Source: Eggerthellaceae bacterium (lineage in GTDB: Bacteria > Actinomycetota > Coriobacteriia > Coriobacteriales > Eggerthellaceae). From it: a stretch of 14,430 nt of DNA. Location of the stretch: contig DMNP01000144.1 of the NCBI GenBank assembly GCA_003452695.1, positions 1 to 14,430 on the forward strand, given 5' to 3'. Under the pieces are notes generated by a model. It was not told the DNA's origin. It made no database searches and saw only the letters and a program-made list of their open reading frames with translations. The position numbers and the translations under genes are program-made. Position 1 is the first letter of the stretch. Every line of letters starts with the position of its first letter. This document shows, piece by piece, positions 5,768 through 12,222 of the stretch.

Positions 5768-5811
5768 GCGCCAATCGCGCCATATTCGCGCCATGTGTGT
5801 TATGCTGGCGC
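5768..5811 (+). promoter_or_regulatory. Promoter with repeated GCGCCA boxes for the AlbA_2 gene
   Basis: Three direct GCGCCA boxes (5768-5773, 5777-5782, 5788-5793) and one inverted TGGCGC (5806-5811) surround an extended -10, TG-T-TATGCT, at 5798-5806. A protein binding these boxes would cover the promoter, so repression, perhaps by the AlbA_2 protein itself, is plausible. Transcription would start near 5813, so the leader is very short. Confidence 0.5.
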
Positions 5812-5827
5812 GAAAAGGAGGTCGACC

Positions 5828-6439
5828 ATGGAATCCGAGGCCTTATCCGAGATTCTTGCAATCGGCGAGACCGCCGACGTCGAGTTCAAGAGATGCGGGC
5901 AACAGCCTGAAAGAGACACCTTCGAGTCCGTATGCTCGTTCGCGAACACCTTCGGGGGGTCCATTTTCCTCGGCGTGGAGGACGACGGGGCCGTCTCGGG
6001 GGTCAAGGCGGATAACCTGCTCGCAATCAAGCGCAACGTCGTCAACGTCGTGAACAACCCGAAGCTGTTCGATTCCCCGGTGGCCTTCGAGTTCGAGCGG
6101 ATCGACATCGAAGGGAAGGTCGTGCTGAGGCTCTGGGTACCGCCCAGCCCGAACATGCACAGGTTCAAGGGCGACATCTACGAGCGCATAGAGGGCTCCG
6201 ACGTCGTCGTGCGCAGCGCATCGCGCCTCGCCGAGATATGCATCCGCAAGCAGGGGCTCTACACCGAGCAGCGTGTCTACAAGCACGTGGCGCTCAGCGA
6301 CCTCAAGGTAGAGTTGCTGGATAGCGTCCGCGAGCGGGCCGCCCGCAAGCAGCCCGACCACGAGTGGGCGCACCTGGGCGACGAGCACAGGGTCGTCCCC
6401 GTGGGGAACGGGCGATCGAGGAAGTACCTGCCGGCATAG
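5828..6439 (+). CDS. AlbA_2 (Schlafen-like) DNA-binding protein, shortened
   Basis: Residues 12-130 form an AlbA_2 domain: ETADVEFKR at the start, the signature FANTFGGSIFLGVEDDG (38-54) and a conserved GDIYERIEGSDVVVRS closing segment. Such proteins act as transcription regulators or ATP-dependent effectors and are frequent on mobile elements. The ATG at 5828 has an ideal AAGGAGG site six bases before it. The product is 203 residues, whereas relatives with this N-terminus commonly run to 400-500 with an ATPase-like middle and a winged helix end. After EWAHLGDE (179-186) the expected continuation is missing, and the chain ends VPVGNGRSRKYLPA, which resembles the last beta-wing of a C-terminal winged helix. 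The middle may therefore have been deleted in frame; this is inference. The gene is divergent from the integrase remnant and shares its promoter region with it. Confidence 0.72.
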   Translation: MESEALSEILAIGETADVEFKRCGQQPERDTFESVCSFANTFGGSIFLGVEDDGAVSGVKADNLLAIKRNVVNVVNNPKLFDSPVAFEFERIDIEGKVVLRLWVPPSPNMHRFKGDIYERIEGSDVVVRSASRLAEICIRKQGLYTEQRVYKHVALSDLKVELLDSVRERAARKQPDHEWAHLGDEHRVVPVGNGRSRKYLPA

Positions 6440-6500
6440 CTTGGTCGGGGGCCACATTCCCGCCATGCAAATCCCGCGGCGACCGTCGATAATCGCGGCA

Positions 6501-6528
6501 CCGCCCTTTCTAGCCCCTCCAAGGGCGG
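6501..6528. repeat. Inverted repeat in an otherwise empty gap
   Basis: CCGCCCTT (6501-6508) pairs with AAGGGCGG (6521-6528) with a 12-base loop and no T run. It is the only clear structure in 6440-6700, where no gene or gene remnant was recognised. Confidence 0.35.
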
Positions 6529-6701
6529 ATGCTTGCGCAACGGAGACAGTCGGGCTGCCGGCTGTTAACCACCTTGGGCCGATCTCGTCCGCAATTCCGC
6601 ATCGGCCTTACCACATGCCTCTTCATAGTTGGTGGTCTGGCTAGCAACTTTTTCTCGCCGAACGCCGGCGGCCCCGATACGCGGTAAAGCTCCGAAGCAG
6701 C

Positions 6702-6707
6702 TATAAT
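6702..6707 (+). promoter_or_regulatory. -10 box for the HTH/kinase operon
   Basis: A consensus TATAAT lies 26 bases before the TTG start of the HTH gene. No consensus -35 is visible 17 bases upstream, so an activator may be needed. The predicted leader is only about 20 bases and carries GGAGGG. Confidence 0.5.
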
Positions 6708-6732
6708 CGAATCGCTGCGAAACGGAGGGCTT

Positions 6733-7179
6733 TTGTCAGGAAGTACGAGCATATCGACCATTGAACTCTGGGGAAGGCTTTTCGAATCGCCTTCCATCGG
6801 GTCTTTTCTAGACGAGCACTCTGGCATAGAGCTGCCGGCTTTTTCCGATTACATCGCATGGCTCGCCAACGATCGCGACATGAAGCACGAAGCCGTCATC
6901 ACGCGCTCGGGAATCGAGCGTTCCTACGGGCATAGGCTGTTCAACGGTACGCGAAACCCTTCCCGCGATACGGTGCTGCAGATCGCGTTCGGCTTCGGGC
7001 TCAACTGCGACGGCGCGCAGCAGCTTCTGAAAGTGGCCGGCATGAGCCCGTTGCATCCCAAGGTCAAGCGGGACGCCGTGGTGGCCTACTGCCTGCACAA
7101 CGGGCGCTCCCTCATGGACGCGCAGGAGCTGCTCTACGAGTACGCCCTGCCGTTGCTCGGAGGTGCCAAGCATGAGTGA
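6733..7179 (+). CDS. XRE-type HTH regulator coupled to a protein kinase
   Basis: A 148-residue cytoplasmic protein. Residues about 38-95 form a lambda-repressor-like helix-turn-helix (DYIAWLANDRDM, AVITRSGIERSYGHRLFNG, NPSRDTVLQIAFGFGL), followed by a helical domain with QLLKVAGMSPL, KVKRDAVVAYCLHNGRSLMDAQELLYEY. This arrangement recurs in Firmicutes and Coriobacteria genes that sit directly before a Ser/Thr kinase gene. Translation most likely starts at TTG 6733, since no ATG or GTG lies near, GGAGGG is at 6724-6729 and the -10 TATAAT is at 6702. The spacing of three to four bases is short, so expression may be weak. The stop overlaps the kinase start by eight bases, so the two proteins are made together. 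It may be the kinase substrate or bind its own promoter; neither is shown. Confidence 0.85.
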   Translation: MSGSTSISTIELWGRLFESPSIGSFLDEHSGIELPAFSDYIAWLANDRDMKHEAVITRSGIERSYGHRLFNGTRNPSRDTVLQIAFGFGLNCDGAQQLLKVAGMSPLHPKVKRDAVVAYCLHNGRSLMDAQELLYEYALPLLGGAKHE

Positions 7180-8578
7180 GCCCGCCTTTCATGGAGCCGA
7201 CGAGCTGCTCGACGCGATCAACGTCGCCTACGCCGACGACTGGCCCGCCGGGTTCTCCGGCACCTATGCCGTGATGGAGTGTCTGGGCGAGGGGCGGGGC
7301 TGCGACACGTTCCTCGCCCAGGACGCAGATGGCGAACAGTACGTTGCCAAGCGCTACGACAAGGCGGTATGGAGCATCGATCCGTCCGACGACATCCTGG
7401 AGGCGCTCGACCACCCAGCGCTGCCGCGTCACGTAGCGAGCTTCGAGGACGAGGACAGCGCCGTCATCGTACGCACCTACATCGAGGGATCGTCACTCGA
7501 ACGCTATGCGCGTAAGAACGATCTTGGCGAGCAGGAAATCGCGCGCATCGTTGCCGAGCTCTGCGACGTCCTGGCCTACCTTCACCGCCGCCCCGAGCCG
7601 ATCATCCATCGCGACATAAAGCCCGAGAACGTCATCGTGCGGCCGGACGGGTCGGTCGCGCTCATCGACTTCGACATCGCGCGCACGTACCGCGAAGGCG
7701 GCGAGGCCGACACGGTGTTTTTCGGCACGCGGGCCTACGCAGCGCCCGAGCAGTATGGATTTGCGCAGACCGACGCGCGCGCCGACATCTACTCGCTTGG
7801 CGTGCTGCTGCGCCGCCTGCTCACCGGGAGCCCTCGCGAGAACAAAAACGTCCGCGTGTACCGTCCACTCGAGAAGGTCATCGCCAAGTGCACGGCCTTC
7901 GATCCGAAAGACCGCTACGCAGACGTCGGCCAAGTGAAAAGGGCGCTGCTTTCGGCGAACCCGAAGAGTCGGGGGCTGCGGATAGCCGGACTGGCGGTGG
8001 TCGCGGTGCTGGCCGTTGCGCTTTCGGCATTCGCGGGACTCCAAATCTACAAGGCCGTCACATGGTCGCCCTTCAATAGCGATGCGATTCCTGCCGTGCT
8101 CAACGACGAGGACCGCGTTGCTGACGCAGTGGGCTTCATGCAGGACAAATACGACACGCACCTGTTCGACAATGCCAACGATACGGCGACGATAGGGCTG
8201 CTGAGGCAGACGCTCATCGAATGCTACGGGCTCGACCGCGATTACGCGTACGGCGCGCAGAAGGAGGGCCTGCCCGGCGAGAGCGATGAGTTCTTCATGC
8301 CCTGGGGATGGGACGACGGCCAGACCGTGCGCAGGGAGACCGCGGTCTACGCTGCCGTGAAGGTGCACGACCCCACGCTCGTCGCCGAGGACCAGTGGAC
8401 AAAGCTGCCCGACGATAACGGCGAGTACCCCGGCGCCCGCGTGGCCCTGATGTTCGCAGAGGAAACCGGGATACTCACCGGCGCCAATCAGCCCTACGAC
8501 ATCTCTGTCGGGGAGCTGGCCCTCATCTTCGCCAACGCCGACCGCGTCTTCGAGGCAGCCGCATCTGCAAGGTCCTGA
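7172..8578 (+). CDS. Transmembrane Ser/Thr protein kinase with exported C-terminal domain
   Basis: A Hanks-type kinase of 468 residues. The kinase domain spans about 30-265: glycine loop LGEGRG (38-43), VAK with Lys60, HRDIKPEN (146-153) with catalytic Asp148, a DFD triplet (166-168) in place of DFG, GTRAYAAPEQ and DIYSLG. One membrane helix follows at about 272-296 (LRIAGLAVVAVLAVALSAFAG), then about 170 residues that should lie outside the cell. These contain no PASTA repeats; the segment FFMPWGWDDGQTVRRETAVYAAVKV...ETGILTG loosely recalls S-layer-homology repeats, so cell-wall or ligand contact is possible but unproven. The ATG at 7172 has GGAGGT seven bases upstream inside the end of the HTH gene; a GTG at 7163 is rejected. 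The likely role is sensing an envelope signal and phosphorylating the HTH partner or others. Confidence 0.92.
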   Translation: MSEPAFHGADELLDAINVAYADDWPAGFSGTYAVMECLGEGRGCDTFLAQDADGEQYVAKRYDKAVWSIDPSDDILEALDHPALPRHVASFEDEDSAVIVRTYIEGSSLERYARKNDLGEQEIARIVAELCDVLAYLHRRPEPIIHRDIKPENVIVRPDGSVALIDFDIARTYREGGEADTVFFGTRAYAAPEQYGFAQTDARADIYSLGVLLRRLLTGSPRENKNVRVYRPLEKVIAKCTAFDPKDRYADVGQVKRALLSANPKSRGLRIAGLAVVAVLAVALSAFAGLQIYKAVTWSPFNSDAIPAVLNDEDRVADAVGFMQDKYDTHLFDNANDTATIGLLRQTLIECYGLDRDYAYGAQKEGLPGESDEFFMPWGWDDGQTVRRETAVYAAVKVHDPTLVAEDQWTKLPDDNGEYPGARVALMFAEETGILTGANQPYDISVGELALIFANADRVFEAAASARS

Positions 8579-8702
8579 CCCACCGCATGCTGCAAGAACC
8601 CGCTCCTTCGCTTCCGCATCCCCAGCATGCAGGAGATATGACATCGCGATTCATGGCGGATTACGCTTCCCAATGCTGCCTGCCAGACCACCTGCCCCGA
8701 CT

Positions 8703-8738
8703 CGGTTTCCGCTATGCTCGATAGCGTAGCGGAAACCG
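8703..8738 (+). promoter_or_regulatory. 12-base perfect inverted repeat before the secreted-protein gene
   Basis: CGGTTTCCGCTA (8703-8714) and TAGCGGAAACCG (8727-8738) form a perfect dyad, with an alternative inner stem CGCTAT/ATAGCG. There is no T run, so it is not a classical terminator of the kinase gene. It lies seven bases before the AAAGGAGGT ribosome site and could be an operator or an RNA stem controlling translation. Confidence 0.5.
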
Positions 8739-8757
8739 ATGTGTAAAGGAGGTCTCT

Positions 8758-9892
8758 ATGAGGGCGATGATTGCGTTTTTTGCTGGCGTTGGTACTTGCG
8801 GCGGGGCTGTGCCCAGCTGCGGCATTTGCCGCCATGCCGGATGGGGGCAGCTTGCAAGCCTCGGGCGCACGGTTAACCATCCAGGCGGAGAAGGACCTGG
8901 GCGAGTGCACCATCAGGTTCACCGATAAGCAACACCAGGGCAAAGCGAGCGAATGGTGGCAGCTGTACTTCGTGGAGGGGAAGAGCAAGGCTGCCGCGCC
9001 CGCCTTCGACGTGTACCTTGGCAAAACGAAGGTTCCCAAAAGCAAGTACACAGTTTCTTTCAAGCGCTCCTACTGGGATGCGGACCGGGAAAAGGAAGTG
9101 ACGAAGAAGGTGAAGGCGTCGCAGCTCACCCCATCGGGGAATCCGGACGACAAGACGAGTTGCGAATACAGGATCATAGTCAAGGCAAAATCGGGAAGCG
9201 GATATACGGGAACGTGCGACAAGGCGATGATTTGCGTATCCGACCAATACGGCATCGGCCACTACACGGAGATGCGCCTCATCAAAGCCAAGGCCGCATG
9301 GCGTTACGCCATGAACGGAATGAACAGCAACTACTACGTCATCCCCGCGGTCAGCGCAAAGGACACCCTGAACTCGCTCAAGCTCATTGCAGGAAAGACT
9401 GCAATCGCCAAGAAGAGCTACACGGTGTCCTATTACAAGGCAAAGCGGAACATCGTTAAGAACGGTTCGCCAATAGAGAAAGCCAAGACGGGCAAGAAGC
9501 TGAGCGCACCACCGACTGTCGCCGGCAGCTACGTCTTGGTGGTCAAGGGCAAGACGCCATACTATGGCACCGACTACATTCTGTTCGACGTCCAGGGCAA
9601 GATGTCGGAGGTTGCCATCGCCACGTTGAAGACCCAGAAATACACTGGCAAGGCCATAACCCCCAAGCTCACGGTGAAATACAAGGGCACGACTCTGAAG
9701 CAGGGCAGGGATTACACCGTGACGTACAAGAACAACGTGGAGGCCGGCACCGCCACGGCCATCATAAGGGGCTGCAGCAAGGTATGGGCCTTCGAGCCTC
9801 CGAAATCGATGGACGACGACTTCATCGTCGAGAAGAACAAGCAGCGCTTCTTCATCGGCTCGAAGAGCGTAACGTTCAAGATCGCGAAATAG
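8758..9892 (+). CDS. Secreted protein with three Ig-like modules; frame disturbed at a T6 run near its start
   Basis: An exported protein of about 373-377 residues. A signal peptide (LLALVLAAGLCPAAAFAA) is followed by three related beta-rich modules, each holding a Y-T-V-[ST]-[YF] strand. The last (KYTGKAITPKLTVKYKG..., DYTVTYKNN, GTATAIIRG, GSKSVTFKI) closely resembles the tandem Ig-like repeats found on large surface proteins of Coriobacteria and Clostridia. No LPxTG motif or transmembrane tail is seen, so it is probably secreted. The best start, ATG 8758 with AAAGGAGGT five bases upstream, is one base out of frame with the main chain and stops at 8928. Removing one T from the run 8776-8781 gives an ideal leader, MRAMIAFLLALVLAAG. 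Alternatively a TTG at 8771, with GAGGG six bases before it, opens the main frame directly. Lying behind the kinase, it may be its extracellular partner. Confidence 0.75.
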
Positions 9893-9921
9893 CAGCGTTG
9901 CTGCCAGCTGTCATGAGGCGA

Positions 9922-9954
9922 GCATGCCGAGAGCAACATGTGCTTCCGGCATGC
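9922..9954 (+). terminator. Stem-loop after the secreted-protein gene
   Basis: GCATGCCG (9922-9929) pairs with CGGCATGC (9947-9954), extended by TCATG (9911-9915) and CATGA (9955-9959). The T run is missing, so termination is uncertain. The rest of 9893-10155 holds only the fic promoter region. Confidence 0.35.
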
Positions 9955-10050
9955 CATGATGTGCCGTATTGCGTTAGGCATCGTCAGCAAAAGGTCAGTA
10001 AAGGACGCGATTCGGTCGGCTCGAGTCGCCGTCCGACGTCGCGCATCGTT

Positions 10051-10113
10051 GTAGAAAACCAATCTTCTACCGTTGTCGTGCGCCCACGGTTCCCTGCGCT
10101 CCTTGCGTATAAT
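10051..10113 (+). promoter_or_regulatory. fic promoter region with an inverted repeat
   Basis: TATAAT at 10108-10113 is a consensus -10, 43 bases before the fic ATG. Upstream lies GTAGAA-N8-TTCTAC (10051-10056 and 10065-10070), a short dyad that could bind a dimeric regulator. No clear -35 is present. Confidence 0.4.
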
Positions 10114-10155
10114 TGTGACGAACGCATGCGATAGCCCGACCAAACAAGGAGTGCC

Positions 10156-11055
10156 ATGCCAGCCGACAGCTTTGACAGCCTGCCCTACCGCCCAACCGAT
10201 GAGGTAACAGACGAAGCTGCTCGTAGGCATTACTGGGCCTGTGCTATCGGACTGCAAGCCGTGGATGGACTCAAAGTTTCCGCTTACCTGAAGCAAACCG
10301 CCGAAAAATACGTGCGCGGGGAGTGTTCGCTCGACGAAGCCGGGGAGCTTATCCGCGCATACCACACGCCTGGAAGCCCCTCCTATGGTGAGAACGCCCA
10401 CTCATCGCTCGAGGCCGACCTCGTAAGTCAACGCATTGCCGAGGTTCTCGCGCGCGGTTCGTTCACGCTCGTACCTGACATGCCGCGCATCGTCCACAAA
10501 CAGCTGTTCCGCGATTTGCCGAACGACATCTATCGGCCCGGCGAGTACAAGCTCGAGCCCCTCGTGAAGCAAGAGGAGATACTGAACGGGGACAGCGTTT
10601 TGTACGCAGACCCGACGCTCGTCGAGCAATCGCTGCGCTACCTATTCGACGAGGAGCGCTTGGCGAACGGCTACGACCTGACTTTGACCGGCGGCGACCT
10701 TTCTCGCTTCGCAAGGTTCATCTCGCTTGTCTGGCAGGTGCATCCGTTCCAGGAGGGCAACACGCGCACGATTGCCGTGCTAGCGGCCCTCTACCTCCAA
10801 CAACTGGGATTCAATGTCGGCAACGAACCGTTCGAGCAGCATGCACGATACTTCCGCGATGCGCTCGTTCGCGCAAACTACCGCAATGCCGCCGCGGGGA
10901 TCCTGCCCAACATGTCGTTCATCGAGCGGTTCTTCGATAATCTCGCCAACGACGCCGGACACAAACTCGAACGGGAAGACCTCATCTGCCCCTCCTTGTT
11001 CGAGAACCCCGACCTGTTGCGCAATGTGAGCCCGTCACTTGCACTACACCGGTAA
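10156..11055 (+). CDS. fic: Fic-domain AMP-transferase with fused VbhA-like N-terminus
   Basis: A 299-residue protein. The Fic core carries HPFQEGNTRT (196-205): catalytic His196, metal-binding Glu200 and phosphate-binding Asn202 and Arg204. GNT replaces the textbook GNG, a common variant. Fic enzymes transfer AMP or another nucleotide phosphate to target hydroxyls; many are toxins held off by an inhibitory helix. Residues 24-70 (RRHYWACAIGLQAVDGLKVS, YVRGECSLDEAGELI) look like the VbhA antitoxin three-helix fold, here fused. The inhibitory [ST]xxxE[GN] motif is only partly kept: LQAVDG has Asp for Glu and lacks the Ser/Thr. Control may therefore be weak, or use another contact. ATG 10156 has AAGGAG eight bases upstream, and a TATAAT lies at 10108. 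The gene stands alone and ends at an 18-base terminator stem. Target unknown. Confidence 0.9.
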   Translation: MPADSFDSLPYRPTDEVTDEAARRHYWACAIGLQAVDGLKVSAYLKQTAEKYVRGECSLDEAGELIRAYHTPGSPSYGENAHSSLEADLVSQRIAEVLARGSFTLVPDMPRIVHKQLFRDLPNDIYRPGEYKLEPLVKQEEILNGDSVLYADPTLVEQSLRYLFDEERLANGYDLTLTGGDLSRFARFISLVWQVHPFQEGNTRTIAVLAALYLQQLGFNVGNEPFEQHARYFRDALVRANYRNAAAGILPNMSFIERFFDNLANDAGHKLEREDLICPSLFENPDLLRNVSPSLALHR

Positions 11056-11067
11056 ACGATTCCGGCC

Positions 11068-11116
11068 AAGGGGCCTTCTTAATGGACGCTGACCATTAAG
11101 AAGGTCCCTTGTTTAA
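11068..11116 (+). terminator. Long terminator stem between convergent genes
   Basis: AAGGGGCCTTCTTAATGG (11068-11085) pairs over 18 bases with CCATTAAGAAGGTCCCTT (11093-11110) with one G-T wobble, followed by GTTTAAA. It ends fic, 13 bases after its stop. The opposite strand gene ends at 11113. Confidence 0.8.
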
Positions 11117-11475
11117 AGCTTGTCAAGCGGGACCATGGTGGGGCAGCCGCGCGAGCCTTCGCGATAGGAATCGTTCTTGCGCCCGCAGGGGAAGCCGCAG
11201 ATGATACGGTTCGACTTGCATTCAGCGGGCTGCACGGCCTCGCGGAACGCTTCGGTCAGGTCAGCACCACAACCGACACACTTCGGCGTCGCTACGCCAC
11301 CACGCTCGATGATCTTCTTCTCCATGACGCTCTTGCGGTGCGGAAGCTCGAAGTAGATGAGGTACTCGTCACGCGACATCTCGGCGAGAAGCCCGCATTC
11401 GGGGCAGTGCGCCTGTACGATGCGCTTCGGGCGGCAATCGCCGCACAGCGGATTGCATGATGCCGCATAGCACAT
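11113..11475 (-). CDS. Small cysteine-rich (zinc-ribbon-like) protein
   Basis: A soluble protein of 120 residues with 12 cysteines: 2, 7, 11, 14, 24, 27, 66, 69, 86, 93, 97 and 111. CxxC pairs at 11/14, 24/27 (CPECG) and 66/69 (CVGCG) look like zinc-ribbon knuckles, and CGFPCGRKNDSY plus a final GCPTMVPL give another cluster. A helical, charged segment (30-64) links them. It probably binds two or more zinc ions, or a cluster, and may contact nucleic acid or protein; I do not recognise the family. The ATG at 11475 has GGGGAG nine bases upstream. It is preceded by a dyad, TGTGACAACG...CGTTGCCACA (11517-11547), inside its predicted leader. It is convergent with fic and not obviously linked to the isomerase gene upstream, whose terminator intervenes. 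Confidence 0.75.
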   Translation of the reverse strand: MCYAASCNPLCGDCRPKRIVQAHCPECGLLAEMSRDEYLIYFELPHRKSVMEKKIIERGGVATPKCVGCGADLTEAFREAVQPAECKSNRIICGFPCGRKNDSYREGSRGCPTMVPLDKL

Positions 11476-11516
11476 GGCGTCTCTCCCCTTTCCTCATCGC
11501 TTGCCGACATTCGCCA

Positions 11517-11547
11517 TGTGACAACGGGGACGGAGGTCGTTGCCACA
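11517..11547 (-). promoter_or_regulatory. Inverted repeat upstream of the cysteine-rich gene
   Basis: TGTGACAACG (11517-11526) and CGTTGCCACA (11538-11547) form a ten-base dyad with one mismatch on the plus strand, a G-U pair on the minus strand. Upstream on the minus strand, weak TTACAA (11582-11577) and TAATCT (11559-11554) boxes are 17 bases apart, so the dyad would lie just after the transcription start. Confidence 0.35.
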
Positions 11548-11620
11548 CGTTTAAGATTAGCCGACCCTGTTCCGTTTTGTAACGGGCCAGTCGGCTACTT
11601 CTGACGCGCAACGGCGAATT

Positions 11621-11647
11621 GTTACAAAGCCTACGGGGTTTTGTAAC
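11621..11647 (-). terminator. Stem-loop terminator, GTTAC-type repeat
   Basis: GTTACAAAGCC (11621-11631) pairs over 11 bases with GGTTTTGTAAC (11637-11647), loop TACGG. It follows the FKBP gene stop on the minus strand by two bases. It is almost identical to the copy at 4924-4950. Confidence 0.7.
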
Positions 11648-11649
11648 AC

Positions 11650-12162
11650 TTACGCGCGCGATTGCTCCTTGAAGCGGTGGCAGCCGCACGTGCAGCCTTC
11701 GGCATGCTGCTCGTTTTCCACGAGCGTACCGGTCTCGCCCAGAATCGACACGACCTCCAAGTCGAACGTCAGGTCGCGGCCCGCGAGCTCGTGGTTGCCA
11801 TCGAAGACGATTTCGCGGTCGTCGACCGAGACGACCTTCAGCCGCCTGCGCTCGCCCGGCAAGTCGAGCATGATGTATTGCCCGACCGGCAGTTTGTCGG
11901 CATCGGGGAAATCAGCCGTAGGCACATGCTCGATCAGGCGCTCGTCGCGCTCGCCGTACGCCTCGCGCGCCGGGATGGTGACCGTGCGCTTCTCGTAGGC
12001 CGACATATCCGCAACGGCTTTCTCGAGCCCCGGAATGACCATGCCGTTCCCGATCGTGAACTCGAGCGGATTGCCCTTGTGCCAATCCGAGCAATCGAAC
12101 ACCGTTCCGTCTTCCAGACGACCTTCGTACAACACTCCCACGCGCCTGCCGATTTCGATCAT
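11650..12162 (-). CDS. slyD: SlyD-like FKBP peptidyl-prolyl isomerase with metal-binding tail
   Basis: A 170-residue cytoplasmic foldase that catalyses cis-trans isomerisation of proline bonds. The FKBP core starts at GRRVGVLYEGRLEDGTVFD (6-23). It continues with PLEFTIGNGMVIPGLEKAV and the PAREAYGERDERLI segment, then the inserted flap domain typical of SlyD (about 72-128), which includes the NHELAGRDLTFDLEV motif. Residues 157-162 are CTCGCH, a short cysteine/histidine tail where E. coli SlyD has a long His-rich metal-binding tail used in nickel delivery. The same CTCGCH string occurs near the start of the His-rich protein at 1644. ATG 12162 has AAAGGG upstream. It lies 60 bases after the unknown 110-residue gene, with a possible terminator between, so it probably has its own promoter. 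The symbol is by family resemblance. Confidence 0.88.
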   Translation of the reverse strand: MIEIGRRVGVLYEGRLEDGTVFDCSDWHKGNPLEFTIGNGMVIPGLEKAVADMSAYEKRTVTIPAREAYGERDERLIEHVPTADFPDADKLPVGQYIMLDLPGERRRLKVVSVDDREIVFDGNHELAGRDLTFDLEVVSILGETGTLVENEQHAEGCTCGCHRFKEQSRA

Positions 12163-12190
12163 GAAACTGCCCTTTCACTGAGAAATTCCT

Positions 12191-12208
12191 AAAAGGGGAC
12201 TGCCCCTT
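12191..12208 (-). terminator. Short GC stem between two minus-strand genes
   Basis: AAGGGG (12208-12203) and CCCCTT (12198-12193) form a six-base stem with loop CAGT on the minus strand, followed by TTAGGAATTT. It lies shortly after the stop of the 110-residue gene and before the isomerase ribosome site. Termination may be partial. Confidence 0.4.
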
Positions 12209-12222
12209 CCATGTTGGTTTTT

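Noticed and set aside
4951..5910. Plus-strand frame of 319 codons
   Set aside because: It runs opposite the integrase/NhaC remnant and into the AlbA_2 gene; the translation resembles an antisense reading with no domain, and it starts inside the terminator region.
7493..8644. Minus-strand frame of 383 codons opposite the kinase
   Set aside because: A typical antisense open frame of a GC-rich gene; the plus strand has unmistakable kinase motifs.
8638..8724. Possible 28-codon frame between the kinase and secreted genes (ATG at 8638)
   Set aside because: AGGAG lies only two bases before the ATG, the peptide has no features, and it runs into the dyad at 8703.
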